Positions 42,606-52,049 of a stretch of 64,000 nucleotides of DNA are shown here, one piece after another; positions within the stretch are counted from its first letter, which is position 1; each line of letters begins with the position of its first letter. The notes beneath the pieces were generated by a model that saw only the letters and a program-made list of their open reading frames with translations, was not told where the DNA came from and made no database searches. The stretch is from Segatella copri (GTDB lineage: Bacteria; Bacteroidota; Bacteroidia; Bacteroidales; Bacteroidaceae): assembly GCF_019249795.2 (NCBI RefSeq), contig NZ_CP156891.1, positions 1,216,001 to 1,280,000 of the forward strand. Direction: 5' to 3'. A program made the translations under genes and the position numbers.

Positions 42606-42693
42606 GCGCATAACAGTTGACCTACGCATGCACATCACCTGTTGTGCAAGCGCATATCAGCTGCTATGCAAGCGCACAACAGCTGTTGTGCGA
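42606..42693. repeat. Four tandem 22-bp palindromic units
   Basis: Units start at 42606, 42628, 42650 and 42672, each 22 bp. The last two are near-perfect palindromes centred on CAGCTG (for example GCGCACAACAGCTGTTGTGC). The first two are more degenerate. There are no unique spacers between units. Confidence 0.75.
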
Positions 42694-43088
42694 CCGGAGA
42701 TACTAACTAACTCAAAAACATATACTATCTTTTCTAACAACTTATACTATGTTTTCCAACAACATATCAGTAACATTCCAACAAAAAAGGGTGAATCATT
42801 TACTTATGACACAGCCTCTTTGCTAAATCAGACACACAACTAATCTTATCTTATAATATTATACTCAAACTCATAATCCCCATTCTTCAGCCATTCGGGA
42901 ACATCTTCCCCATTTTCCATAAGGCCTTATTCCTCCTTTTTTTAGTTCAAATTACAATTGCAAAAAATACCTCCCGTCAATATTTATAACCAAAATGCAT
43001 ATACCTACAAGTTTGGAATCTAGCGATAAAAACAAGAGAATTGAGAGGCCGGAATTCTCTGTTTTCTGCTCTATATTAAGAACAAGAC

Positions 43089-43197
43089 CTATAGTTGTAC
43101 GACTATAAAGTTACAGTTGTACGACTATATATGCTATGGTTGTACAACTGTAGAGTTATGGTTGTACAACTATAGGGGTTATAGTCGTACAACTATA
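43089..43197. repeat. Five tandem palindromic units centred on GTAC
   Basis: Units like CTATAGTTGTACGACTATA have their GTAC centres at 43097, 43119, 43142, 43164 and 43187, spaced 22, 23, 22 and 23 bp. Linkers are 4 bp. The architecture equals the other array, but the sequence is unrelated. Confidence 0.75.
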
Positions 43198-43399
43198 GAT
43201 TTTCCTCAACGGCATATTCTTGTCAAGAAATCACAAACACCTGATTATCAACAAGTTTCTATTCTTCTTCATATTTGCGATATTCTCAAAGAACCCAGAA
43301 GCGTCTGAAAATATGAGAATCTCAGGCAAGCTAATGTAAAAATGTTTCATTCTTAACAACGCCGCATCACTACATCTTCGGGATATTCTTACAGATTAC

Positions 43400-44986
43400 C
43401 TACTTCATTTTCCACCCATCAATGGTTCCCGTCTTCGATGAGAAGTTGCAGCCTATCTGATAAATCTTTCTGCCATCTGCTGCATATTCCCTGGCATAGC
43501 CCATATCCTCTATCTGCTTCAGGGCTTCCTCTGCCGAACCATCACGCTTGAATTCGAAGATGTAGATATAGTTCTGGGTCTCAACCACACAATCTACCCT
43601 ACCTTCGCTTTGCTGCTTTTCAATGAACACAGTGAAACAGCTGATCATTCTCAATACGAGATAAAAGGTATATTGGAAATAACGCTCCTTCTCGCGCTCA
43701 TCGCCCTTGCGACGCTGGCTATAAGGAATGCTGGCAAAGAAGGAAGTCATCAGATTCTCCAACTGATGGCAATCTCCCACGTCCATAGCACTCACCACTT
43801 GTAAAACAAAAGCATCTGTCGATTCTTTTGGCTGCAAATAGCTAGTAGCCACCAAAGTAAGGAATCCATTTTTCACCTCATCATTCGGAAAATCCAAAAG
43901 ATAGGAATCCATATTCATGTTCCAATCCTTTATCGTAAGATAGCCACTCTGATAAATCATAGGCAATGGCGCTTCTACATCTGCTCGATAATCCACGAAA
44001 CTACTTGTTGGATAATACTTGCCTGTCAATTCATTCAAATTCTCCTTAAAATGGGAAAGCAAGCGAACCAAATAAGTTGGTGTACCAGTACGAAACCAAA
44101 AGTCACTTAGTCTCTTCTTGCTCAAAGAATTCAAGATACTAAACGGATTATAGATATCGAGCATGTCTGAGCTAAAATGATAACCGTCGAACTTACGTTT
44201 CAACTTGTATTTCATCCCCTCCTCTGTAGTCTTATATCTCACAGCCATCACTTTAATCTGTTCCTCGAATGTGGAATACAACTCTTCTTCCGTAATACCG
44301 CAAAGTGCCTCGTAATGCTCATCCATACTGATGTCATCAGGTTGGTTAAAACCACTGAACACACTCACCTGAGAGAACTTGGTAACGCCAGTCAACAAAA
44401 CGAACTGCAAATCGGCATCGGCTGCCTTGAAAACTGAATAAAAACCTTTCAAAACTTCTCTATTCCATTCCTCCAACTTTCTCTTCTGACCATTGATTGT
44501 AATATTCAAATCTTGGTCCAAGACATCTAGCAAAGGCTTGTCGTATTCATCAATCAAGACAACAGCACGAAGACCAGTTTTCTCATGGGCAGCTTTGAGG
44601 ACAGATACAAATCGGCTTCCCAATCCTTCAGCAAACTCATCCCTCCCATATATTTTTTCCTGTCGTTCAACAAAACCTAACAGGGTTTTATCCAACATTC
44701 CTGCATCAGTAAAATTAATGCCATTGAAGTCTAAATGGAACACAGGATATTGCTTCCATTCCTTCTCCAGCTTGTCGATGGCAAGCCCCTTGAACAACTC
44801 CTTTTTTCCCTCAAAATAGTATTTCAAGGTAGATACGAGCAACGACTTTCCGAATCGTCTAGGACGACACAGAAAGTATATTTTACCATTAGTCACTAAG
44901 TCATAGACCAATGCCGTCTTATCAAGATAAACATAATCACCTTCTATGATTTGTTCGAAGTCTTGTATTCCTATAGGATATTTCAT
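43400..44986 (-). CDS. AAA-ATPase-like / PD-(D/E)XK nuclease-family protein
   Basis: The 528-residue protein has an N-terminal AAA-ATPase-like domain (YPIGIQDFEQIIEGDYVYLD, Walker A RPRRFGKSLL, Walker B VVLIDEYDKPLLD). A C-terminal DUF1703-type nuclease domain carries EGRVDCVVETQNYIYIFEFK (Asp and Glu-x-Lys). Such proteins occur in many dozens of near copies in Bacteroidota genomes, are often called putative mobile or defence-related ATPases, and have no settled function. Both active sites look intact. It is a single gene bounded by the palindrome-array region on one side and a divergent transporter gene on the other. Confidence 0.85.
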   Translation of the reverse strand: MKYPIGIQDFEQIIEGDYVYLDKTALVYDLVTNGKIYFLCRPRRFGKSLLVSTLKYYFEGKKELFKGLAIDKLEKEWKQYPVFHLDFNGINFTDAGMLDKTLLGFVERQEKIYGRDEFAEGLGSRFVSVLKAAHEKTGLRAVVLIDEYDKPLLDVLDQDLNITINGQKRKLEEWNREVLKGFYSVFKAADADLQFVLLTGVTKFSQVSVFSGFNQPDDISMDEHYEALCGITEEELYSTFEEQIKVMAVRYKTTEEGMKYKLKRKFDGYHFSSDMLDIYNPFSILNSLSKKRLSDFWFRTGTPTYLVRLLSHFKENLNELTGKYYPTSSFVDYRADVEAPLPMIYQSGYLTIKDWNMNMDSYLLDFPNDEVKNGFLTLVATSYLQPKESTDAFVLQVVSAMDVGDCHQLENLMTSFFASIPYSQRRKGDEREKERYFQYTFYLVLRMISCFTVFIEKQQSEGRVDCVVETQNYIYIFEFKRDGSAEEALKQIEDMGYAREYAADGRKIYQIGCNFSSKTGTIDGWKMK

Positions 44987-45093
44987 ATTGCTGCCTTTTT
45001 AAATTCTTTCGGCAAAGTTACAAAAAATAATGATACAAGCAAAAGAATAGCCCGAAAAAAATAACGAGATTGCAAAATACCATATTTGTGGGA

Positions 45094-45124
45094 TTGTTGA
45101 CAAGGAAAAAAAATAATACCTTTG
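45094..45124 (+). promoter_or_regulatory. Promoter of the dicarboxylate/amino-acid symporter gene
   Basis: TTGT at 45094-45097, 19 bp, then TACCTTTG at 45117-45124. Confidence 0.65.
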
Positions 45125-45150
45125 CCTTTTGAAAATAATAGTTTAAAATC

Positions 45151-46434
45151 ATGGTAGAAACAATGAATAATATTGGAAATAGACAGCCGGATAGCAATGC
45201 TGGCTGCAGTAAGCAAAAAGGAGTGAAGAATAAGCAAACCCGGCAGCTGGTACTATGGATTGGCGCTTTGATAGTAGGCGCAGTCTTGGGGATATTCGGC
45301 ATCAGCTGGCTGGATGGTCTGATGAACTTCATAGCCACGGTCTATACCCGCTTATTTCAGCTTCTGGCAGTACCAACCATAGCCTTGGCTGTTATCACAA
45401 CCCTGGCATCCTTGGGCAACCAGGCAGATACCGGTAAGATATTCCGCCACGCCATCACCTACACCCTGCTCACGACGATAGCAGCTGCAGCAGTGGGACT
45501 GGTGCTCTACAACATCGTTTCTCCAGGCAATTTACCTACAGCCTTGGTACAGAGCGGTATGGCGGATGTTCCCCAAAAGCTGGGAGAAACCAGCTATTAT
45601 GACCATATTCTTGGGGTAATACCCAACAACATCATCAAGCCGTTTGCCGAAGGAAATGTACTCTCTATATTGATTTTGGCGGCAGCAGCAGGTATTGCTT
45701 TAGCCAAGATGCCATCAAGCGATAAGAAAGAAGTCGTGATGAAGGGATTGTTTGGATTACAGGATCTGCTTTTTATGCTGATTCATGGATTAATCTGGGC
45801 TCTGCCTCTGGGTATCGTTGCCTTTGCAGCACAACTCTCAGCCCAGTTCTCTGCGGGTATCGTGATGGCTTCTCTAGGAAAGTACGTAGCTGTTATCCTG
45901 GGAGGTAATGTCATTCAATTCTTCATCATCCTTCCGCTCTTCCTCTTGGCAAGAGGCTTGAATCCTGTGCGTACACTGGGCAAGATGATGCCGGCAGTAT
46001 TAATGGCTCTGTTTACAAAGAGTTCTGCTGCTACGTTGCCGGTGACGATGCAGACAGCAGAAGACAGGCTGGGAGTTTCCAATCAGGTTTCCCGCTTTGT
46101 ATTACCTATCTGTACTACCATCAACATGAATGGTTGCGCTGCGTTTATCCTCGTAACCTCCTTATTTCTGATGCAGAATGGAGGAATGCCTTTACCTTGG
46201 ACTACGATGATTCTCTGGCTCTTCATTTCAGTTATCTCAGCAGTGGGTAATGCAGGAGTACCGATGGGATGTTATTTCCTTACCCTATCTCTGATGTCCG
46301 GTATCAATGCTCCTATCGGCATCATGGGCATCATCCTGCCAATCTATACCATCATCGACATGATTGAAACGGCAGAGAATGTATGGTCAGACTCCTGTGT
46401 CTGTGCCATGGTGGATAGGGATTTGAAAAGATAG
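45151..46434 (+). CDS. Dicarboxylate/amino acid:cation symporter (DAACS family)
   Basis: The 427-residue protein has a polar Lys-rich N-terminal stretch (30 residues) and then about eight membrane segments. Family motifs are TRLFQLLAVPTIALAVI, TKSSAATLPVTMQ (serine-rich hairpin) and CTTINMNGCAAF, followed by GVPMGCYF. These residues bind Na+ and the carboxylate substrate in GltPh-like carriers. It imports an acidic or neutral amino acid or dicarboxylate across the inner membrane; the SSAATLPV hairpin is compatible with Ser/Thr transport but does not prove it. It is monocistronic. Confidence 0.9.
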   Translation: MVETMNNIGNRQPDSNAGCSKQKGVKNKQTRQLVLWIGALIVGAVLGIFGISWLDGLMNFIATVYTRLFQLLAVPTIALAVITTLASLGNQADTGKIFRHAITYTLLTTIAAAAVGLVLYNIVSPGNLPTALVQSGMADVPQKLGETSYYDHILGVIPNNIIKPFAEGNVLSILILAAAAGIALAKMPSSDKKEVVMKGLFGLQDLLFMLIHGLIWALPLGIVAFAAQLSAQFSAGIVMASLGKYVAVILGGNVIQFFIILPLFLLARGLNPVRTLGKMMPAVLMALFTKSSAATLPVTMQTAEDRLGVSNQVSRFVLPICTTINMNGCAAFILVTSLFLMQNGGMPLPWTTMILWLFISVISAVGNAGVPMGCYFLTLSLMSGINAPIGIMGIILPIYTIIDMIETAENVWSDSCVCAMVDRDLKR

Positions 46435-46491
46435 AAACAATAGTGAACATGCAAAAATATCACCATGATTGTAGGATAAGGGCAGAAAAAC

Positions 46492-46522
46492 TTTGTGCTT
46501 TCAAGATTTATTCGTACTTTTG
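46492..46522 (+). promoter_or_regulatory. Promoter of the cation:proton antiporter gene
   Basis: TTTG at 46492-46495, 19 bp, then TACTTTTG at 46515-46522. Confidence 0.65.
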
Positions 46523-46599
46523 CAGTCAAAAACAGAAAGGGAGGGATGAATGCTGATGCAGAAATCCCTCTTTTAATATAACAAAAAAGAAGAAAGCCT

Positions 46600-48732
46600 A
46601 TGTTCCATATCGCTCAATACTTCCCTATCACAGACCCTACGTTGATATTCTTCGTAGTGCTCCTCATCATCCTCTTTGCCCCTATCATCATGGGTAAACT
46701 CCGTATCCCGCACATCATCGGTATGGTGCTGGCAGGTGTGCTCATAGGCAAATACGGACTGAATATCCTGGAGCGCGACTCTTCGTTTGAGCTCTTCGGA
46801 AAGGTGGGACTCTATTACATCATGTTCCTCGCTGCACTGGAGATGGATATGGAAGGCATGAAAAAGAACAAGTCGCGACTGCTTATCTATGGCCTGCTCA
46901 CCTGTTTTATACCATTCTTCCTCACATACGGCATGAGTATCTGGCTGCTCCACTACTCTGCCAAGGCTTCCTTCCTGCTGAGCTGCATCATGGCATCCAA
47001 TACGCTGATTGCCTATCCTATCGTTTCGAGATACGGACTGCAACAGAAACCGAGCGTTACGCTGAGTGTGGGGTCGAGCATGATTTCGCTGCTCATAGCC
47101 CTGATTATGCTTGCCGGACTGGTAGCATCGTTCAGCAAGCATGACGGTGTACTGTTCTGGGTATTCTTCACCCTCAAGTTTGCTGTCTATTGTGGCGTGA
47201 TGATCATACTGATTCCCCGACTTACAAGATGGTTCTTGCGAAGATACAGCGATGCGGTGATGCAGTTTATCTTCGTACTTTCGATGCTCTTTATGAGTGC
47301 GGCACTTTCGCAGATAGTGGGCATCGAGGGCGTTTTCGGTGCTTTCTTCGCCGGTCTGATATTAAACAGATATATTCCGCATGTTTCGCCACTGATGAAC
47401 CGCCTCGAGTTTATCGGCAATGCCCTCTTCATTCCTTATTTTCTGATAGGTGTGGGCATGCTAATCAATATCAATCTGCTGTTTCAGGGCAGTCATATTC
47501 TATGGGTCGTGTTCTGCATCGCCTTCTTCGGAACCCTGGGCAAAGCCATCGCAGCCTATATCGCCTGTCTGGGTTTCAGGTTGCCACTTTCTTCGGGTCA
47601 CATGATGTTTGGACTCACTTCGGCTCATGCTGCCGGAAGTATCGCCATGGTGATGGTGGGTATGCATCTGCTCGTAGCACCGGGCACTTATCTCGTAAAC
47701 GATGATATGCTCAATGGTGTGGTTATGATGATTCTGATTACCTGCATCATCTCATCCATCCTTACCGACCGGTCTTCGCAGAAGATTATCCTGAGAGACA
47801 AGGAACTGCCTGATGCAGAAGACGACAAGAAGGTGAGCGATGAGAAAATTCTGGTTCCGGTGAAATATCCTGAATATGCCGACAACCTGATGAGTCTGGC
47901 GTTTCTGGTGAGAAATCAGAAGCTGAACAGGGGACTCATCTGCCTGAATGTGGTATATGAAGACAAGGACATGCGATACAACCAGGAACAGGGAAGAAGG
48001 ATTCTGGAACATTGCAGTCAGCTGGCTGCTGCCACCGATGTGATGACGCAGACCCAGGTTCGTATTGCCGCCAACATCGCCAACGGCATCAAGCATGCCT
48101 TCAACGAGTTCCAATGTTCTGAGATTATCATCGGAATGCACATGCATCCTGAGGTTTCGCCGAAGTTCTGGGGAGAATTCCACCAGAGTCTTTTCAACGG
48201 ATTGAGCCGCCAGATTATCATGGCACGCATCAGACAGCCGTTGAATACATTGAGAAGAATACAGGTAGCCGTACCTTCGAGAGCAGAGTTTGAGCCGGGT
48301 TTCTACCGCTGGCTGGAACGACTAGCCCGACTTGCCGGCAACCTCGACTGTCGCATCCAGTTTCATGGCAGAGAAGAGAGTCTGGCGCTCATCAATGAAT
48401 ATATCAAGAACCGGCATCCGGAAGTGCGTGCTGATTATACCCAGATGATTCACTGGAACGAGTTGCCGCAGCTGGCTTCGCAGATATCTCCAGACCACCT
48501 GTTCGTGGTAGTAACCGCCCGTAAGGGAACCGTATCTTACAAGACAGCACTGGAGCGTCTGCCGGAAGAAATAACGAAATACTTCTCAGGTACCAACCTG
48601 ATGATTATCTTCCCCGACCAGCATGGTGATTCCTACGGCGACCAGCTTACCTTCGCTGAACCTCAGCATCAGGAAGAGATCAGTGCTTACGAATCATTCC
48701 TGCAATGGTTTAAGAAGAAGTTCAGAAAATAA
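46600..48732 (+). CDS. Cation:proton antiporter (CPA2/Kef type) with USP-like C-terminus
   Basis: Of 710 residues, the first 400 form a Na+/H+-exchanger domain of about 12 membrane segments (IPHIIGMVLAGVLIG, VGLYYIMFLAALEMDM, GIEGVFGAFFAGLILNR, and the broken-helix region SAHAAGSIAMVMVG). The soluble C-terminal half resembles tandem universal-stress-protein folds (KILVPVKYPEYADNLMSLAF, then ECSEIIIGMH-like and RRIQVAVPSRAEF). It exchanges K+ or Na+ for protons at the inner membrane; the USP part probably senses nucleotides. A terminator follows. Confidence 0.9.
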   Translation: MFHIAQYFPITDPTLIFFVVLLIILFAPIIMGKLRIPHIIGMVLAGVLIGKYGLNILERDSSFELFGKVGLYYIMFLAALEMDMEGMKKNKSRLLIYGLLTCFIPFFLTYGMSIWLLHYSAKASFLLSCIMASNTLIAYPIVSRYGLQQKPSVTLSVGSSMISLLIALIMLAGLVASFSKHDGVLFWVFFTLKFAVYCGVMIILIPRLTRWFLRRYSDAVMQFIFVLSMLFMSAALSQIVGIEGVFGAFFAGLILNRYIPHVSPLMNRLEFIGNALFIPYFLIGVGMLININLLFQGSHILWVVFCIAFFGTLGKAIAAYIACLGFRLPLSSGHMMFGLTSAHAAGSIAMVMVGMHLLVAPGTYLVNDDMLNGVVMMILITCIISSILTDRSSQKIILRDKELPDAEDDKKVSDEKILVPVKYPEYADNLMSLAFLVRNQKLNRGLICLNVVYEDKDMRYNQEQGRRILEHCSQLAAATDVMTQTQVRIAANIANGIKHAFNEFQCSEIIIGMHMHPEVSPKFWGEFHQSLFNGLSRQIIMARIRQPLNTLRRIQVAVPSRAEFEPGFYRWLERLARLAGNLDCRIQFHGREESLALINEYIKNRHPEVRADYTQMIHWNELPQLASQISPDHLFVVVTARKGTVSYKTALERLPEEITKYFSGTNLMIIFPDQHGDSYGDQLTFAEPQHQEEISAYESFLQWFKKKFRK

Positions 48733-48741
48733 AGAGAAAAC

Positions 48742-48775
48742 AAAGGTCACTCAGTTCTTACCGAGTGGCCTTTTT
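48742..48775 (+). terminator. Terminator of the antiporter gene
   Basis: AAAGGTCACTC pairs with GAGTGGCCTTT (one mismatch) and T5 follows. Confidence 0.75.
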
Positions 48776-48975
48776 AAAATTACTCATTATTATTGATAAT
48801 GAGCCAACATTTTTATCCAAAAATACTTAATTTTATCCAAACAACCCAAACTACTTTTAGTTAACAAGATATTTTAAATATGGAAATATCAATCTAACAT
48901 CTCAAAGAAACGCATCTTTTAAAAAATGTAAAGGCCGCTTCATTTCTTAAAATATGTTTAAGAAAAACCGAAAAC

Positions 48976-49184
48976 ACCCTTCACCACCCTTCACCTTTAA
49001 TAAATTGATATACAGAATGTTAAATAAAAAGGTGAAGGGTGAAGGTTTGAAAACTCTATTTATATATGTACGCGTGGGTAAAGGAAAAAAGGGTAAAATC
49101 AAAAAGTACCCTAGGGTCAAAAATCGAAAAAGCCCTAAAAAGAATATAATATAAAGATTTAAAATATACCCTTCACCCTTCACC
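48976..49184. repeat. GGTGAAGGGTGAAGG repeats able to form two exclusive stems
   Basis: Copies lie at 48976-48998 (ACCCTTCACC type), 49028-49048 (inverted) and 49168-49184 (first orientation). The middle copy can pair with the first (13-bp core, 29-nt loop) or with the third (15 bp perfect, long AT-rich loop), but not with both. Confidence 0.65.
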
Positions 49185-49210
49185 TCGTCACCCAACACAG
49201 CTTCCAAGTC

Positions 49211-49315
49211 TTCTTTATCGAAGATATTTTCTTATCCTTCGGAGATATTCTGCTATCTTTCGGAGATAATTTCTTATCTATCGGAGTTATCTTTTTATCC
49301 TTCGGAGATATTTTC
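49211..49315. repeat. Five 21-bp tandem repeats
   Basis: Units such as TTATCCTTCGGAGATATTCTG repeat every 21 bp at 49211 (degenerate), 49232, 49253, 49274 and 49295. On the minus strand they would encode a heptapeptide ISPKDKK-type repeat, but no ribosome-binding site or conserved start supports a gene. Confidence 0.7.
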
Positions 49316-49460
49316 AGAATGATTTCATGGTATTTTCTGTACTTTATTTCCCGAATCCACGCAAATCGCACAAATCGCATAGGTAGGAAACGGAAATGTT
49401 GTATCTTTGCAACGTCAATCAGAAGTAATGCTGGATTCCTGAAAAAAACGACATAAAAAT

Positions 49461-49491
49461 TTGGAAGTTAGAATTATTCAGCGTAATTTTG
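49461..49491 (+). promoter_or_regulatory. Promoter of the AraC-type regulator gene
   Basis: TTGG at 49461-49464, 19 bp, then TAATTTTG at 49484-49491. Confidence 0.6.
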
Positions 49492-49519
49492 CAGATGAAA
49501 ATCATAAAACAGAAACAAT

Positions 49520-50395
49520 ATGCAAACAAGTAAATACCTATTAGCTACAAAAAGAGATGCCGAATGGGGACTCACCATCAGCACCGTGGGACGAGAAGAA
49601 ATCGCCCCAGGAGAAGCCTATCCAACAAAAGGACATGCTGACGGATATTACTTCGATCTTCAGAAGGGAAGAATACTCGACGAATACCAACTGCTTTACC
49701 AGCCAGAAGGTGAAGGAGTGTTCTGTTCTGCCCATCTCCCGGAAACAAAGATCAAGGCTGGAGACATCTTCCTGCTCTTTCCCGGTGAATGGCATAGCTA
49801 TCATCCATCAGGCACCAAGGGTTGGAAAAGCTATTGGATCGGCTTCAAGGGCAAGAACATCGACGACCGCGTGAAAGCAGGGTTTCTTTCTCCTGAAAAG
49901 CCAATCTACCATGTAGGTTACAGTAACGAGATTATCGCTCTCTACGAAGAGGCTTACAAAACCGCACAGGAAGAGGTTGCTTTTGCACAACAGACTATGG
50001 CGGGTATCGTAAACCATCTGATAGGCAAAATGTATTCTCTGGAGAGAAATATCGTGTTGAGCAAGGATACCAAGCATGTTGACATGATCAATAAAGCCCG
50101 TTTGCGTATCCGAGAATCGCTTGAAGATACGCTCACCATCCAGGAGATTGCGCAGGAACTGGGCATCAGCTACTCTTCTTTCCGCAAGCTCTTCAAGGAG
50201 CATACCGGATTCGCTCCCGCCCTCTATCAGCAGAATCTGAAACTGCAGAGAGCCAAAGAACTGCTGTCTACCACCGACGAGAGCATCAAGGAGATTGCAT
50301 ACCGGCTCAATTTCGAATCGCCTGACTATTTCTCTGCCAAATTCAAAATTCAGACGGGCATGAAGCCATCAGATTTCAGAAATATGACGAGATAG
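49520..50395 (+). CDS. rhaR-like: AraC-family transcriptional regulator of rhamnose genes
   Basis: The 291-residue protein has an N-terminal cupin-type ligand-binding domain (GYYFDLQKGRILDEYQLLYQ, FLLFPGEWHSYHP) and a C-terminal double helix-turn-helix (TIQEIAQELGISYSSFRKLF, then SIKEIAYRLNFESPDYFSAK). Such proteins bind a sugar and activate catabolic genes. It lies directly upstream of rhamnulokinase, isomerase and permease genes on the same strand but has its own promoter, and a second promoter precedes the kinase. Rhamnose as inducer is inferred from the neighbours. Confidence 0.85.
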   Translation: MQTSKYLLATKRDAEWGLTISTVGREEIAPGEAYPTKGHADGYYFDLQKGRILDEYQLLYQPEGEGVFCSAHLPETKIKAGDIFLLFPGEWHSYHPSGTKGWKSYWIGFKGKNIDDRVKAGFLSPEKPIYHVGYSNEIIALYEEAYKTAQEEVAFAQQTMAGIVNHLIGKMYSLERNIVLSKDTKHVDMINKARLRIRESLEDTLTIQEIAQELGISYSSFRKLFKEHTGFAPALYQQNLKLQRAKELLSTTDESIKEIAYRLNFESPDYFSAKFKIQTGMKPSDFRNMTR

Positions 50396-50426
50396 TCAAA
50401 AAATAAGGCTCTAAAATCAATTTCTC

Positions 50427-50458
50427 TTGTTCCATATCCTTTTTTTGGTCTACCTTTG
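50427..50458 (+). promoter_or_regulatory. Promoter of the rhamnose operon
   Basis: TTGT at 50427-50430, 20 bp, then TACCTTTG at 50451-50458. Confidence 0.6.
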
Positions 50459-50500
50459 CAAACGTGAACAAATAACAGCAACTTAAAGACAAAATTCATA

Positions 50501-52000
50501 ATGGAACAAAAGAAATACTTCTTCGCGGTAGACTTAGGTGCTACCAGCGGAAGAACCATAGTAGGAAGCTTGTCAGACGGCAAGTTTGACTTAGAGGAGC
50601 TGACCCGTTTCGACAACAACCTGATCGAAACAGGCGGTCACTTCTATTGGGATATCTACGCCCTCTACTTTGAGATTATCAAAGGATTGAAACTCGTAGC
50701 ACAGCGTGGCATCCACATCCAGAGCATCGGTATTGATACCTGGGGATGCGACTTTGTATATGTAGACAAGAACGGAGATATCCTACGCAACCCGATGGCG
50801 TATCGCGACCCTCATACCATGGGCATCATGGAGAAATACTTTGATGAGAAAATCAGCAAGGAGAAGGTTTACGAAAAGACCGGCATCCAGTTTATGAATT
50901 TCAACTCATTGTTCCAGATGTATGCCATGCGCAAGGCAGGAAACGTGGCTCTGGAGAATGCCGACAAGATTCTCTTCATCCCTGATGCACTGAGCTATAT
51001 GCTCACCGGCAACGCCATCTGCGAATATACCGTAGCATCTACTTCTCAGATTCTGAATCCGATGACCGGCGATTTCGACATCGACCTCGTGGAAAGTATC
51101 GGATTGAAGAGAGAACAGTTTGGCAAGATGACCCATCCTGCTACCATCATCGGCACACTGACCGAAGAGGTACAGAAGATAACAGGACTGAATGCCGTTC
51201 CCGTCATCGCAGTAGCAGGTCATGATACAGCCAGTGCCGTAGCAGCCGTTCCTGCCAAGAACGAGGAGTTTGCCTATTTGAGTTCAGGAACCTGGAGCCT
51301 GATGGGCATCGAGACCAAGAACGCCATCATCAACGAGAAGAGCTATGAGCTCAACTTCACCAACGAGGGCGGCATTGAGGGCACTACCCGATTCCTGAAG
51401 AACATCTGCGGCATGTGGATTTACGAGCGTTGCCGCAAGGAATGGAAAGACGAGGCTGCTGCCAACCAGAAAGATATGACTTGCCTGGGTCATGCAGAAC
51501 TTATAGCTGAAGCCATGAAGCAGCCAGCCTTCCAAAGCATCATCAACCCGGATGATACCTGTTTTGCCAACCCATCGAGCATGGTAGAAGCCATCAAGCA
51601 GTATTGCGAAAAGACCGGTCAGCATGTTCCTCAGAGCTATGGCGAATTCTGCCGCTGCATCTTCGAGAGTCTTGCCCTCCGCTATCGCCAGGTATTCACA
51701 TGGCTCAAGGATTTCGCCGACATCGACCTCAATGTGCTCCACATCATCGGTGGAGGTTCGCTCAACCAATATCTCAACCAGTTTACTGCCAACAGTTGTG
51801 GTGTAACCGTATTGGCAGGTCCTCAGGAAGGCACCGCCATCGGTAACATCATGCTCCAGGCAAAGGCATCGGGCTTGGTAAAGGATATTTGGGAAATGCG
51901 CCAGATTATCGCCAACTCACTGGAGCTTAATACATTCGAGCCACAGAACAAGGAAGCATGGGATGCGGCTTACGAGAAGTTTTTAAAGGTAAAAAAGTAA
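50501..52000 (+). CDS. rhaB: Rhamnulokinase
   Basis: The 499-residue FGGY-family sugar kinase has ATP-binding YFFAVDLGATSGRTIVG, IDTWGCDFVYVD, VAGHDTASAVAAVPA, YLSSGTWSLMGIE and a late HIIGGGSLNQYLNQ. It phosphorylates L-rhamnulose at C1 in the cytoplasm. Order and spacing with the isomerase (49 bp) and permease genes show an operon. The 3' end runs into GGTAAAA-type repeats before the isomerase gene. Confidence 0.95.
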   Translation: MEQKKYFFAVDLGATSGRTIVGSLSDGKFDLEELTRFDNNLIETGGHFYWDIYALYFEIIKGLKLVAQRGIHIQSIGIDTWGCDFVYVDKNGDILRNPMAYRDPHTMGIMEKYFDEKISKEKVYEKTGIQFMNFNSLFQMYAMRKAGNVALENADKILFIPDALSYMLTGNAICEYTVASTSQILNPMTGDFDIDLVESIGLKREQFGKMTHPATIIGTLTEEVQKITGLNAVPVIAVAGHDTASAVAAVPAKNEEFAYLSSGTWSLMGIETKNAIINEKSYELNFTNEGGIEGTTRFLKNICGMWIYERCRKEWKDEAAANQKDMTCLGHAELIAEAMKQPAFQSIINPDDTCFANPSSMVEAIKQYCEKTGQHVPQSYGEFCRCIFESLALRYRQVFTWLKDFADIDLNVLHIIGGGSLNQYLNQFTANSCGVTVLAGPQEGTAIGNIMLQAKASGLVKDIWEMRQIIANSLELNTFEPQNKEAWDAAYEKFLKVKK

Positions 52001-52049
52001 AAGGGTAAAAAGGTAAAAATAAACAATAATAACAAAATACATAAAAACA

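Larger units (their letters stand above)
42408..43399. other. 1-kb gene-free region with two tandem-palindrome arrays
   Basis: Beyond the promoter near 42500 this region holds two arrays of tandem palindromes (42606-42693 and 43089-43197). Between them a possible 24-codon frame on the minus strand (42846-42920, MENGEDVPEWLKNGDYEFEY...) follows a GGAGG; it could be a gene remnant. No larger gene is seen. Confidence 0.6.
48776..49519. other. Repeat-rich gap before the rhamnose locus
   Basis: No convincing gene is seen; open frames of 66-86 codons here run through repeats. It holds a small palindrome (48783-48803), three copies of the ACCCTTCACC/GGTGAAGGGT repeat in both orientations (48976-49184), a 21-bp tandem repeat (49211-49315) and the promoter of the AraC gene. 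Confidence 0.6.

Noticed and set aside
42606..43197. CRISPR-like repeat arrays
   Set aside because: Units are contiguous palindromes with linkers of 0-4 bp; there are no unique spacers and no cas genes.
46573..47142. 189-codon frame antisense to the antiporter gene
   Set aside because: It is a shadow of the plus-strand membrane protein.
48947..49207. 86-codon minus-strand frame
   Set aside because: It runs through the GGTGAAGGGT repeats and AT-rich DNA and looks accidental.
49180..49380. 66-codon minus-strand frame with ISPKDKK repeats
   Set aside because: The heptapeptide pattern follows from a 21-bp DNA tandem repeat; there is no ribosome-binding site and the frame runs into another repeat.
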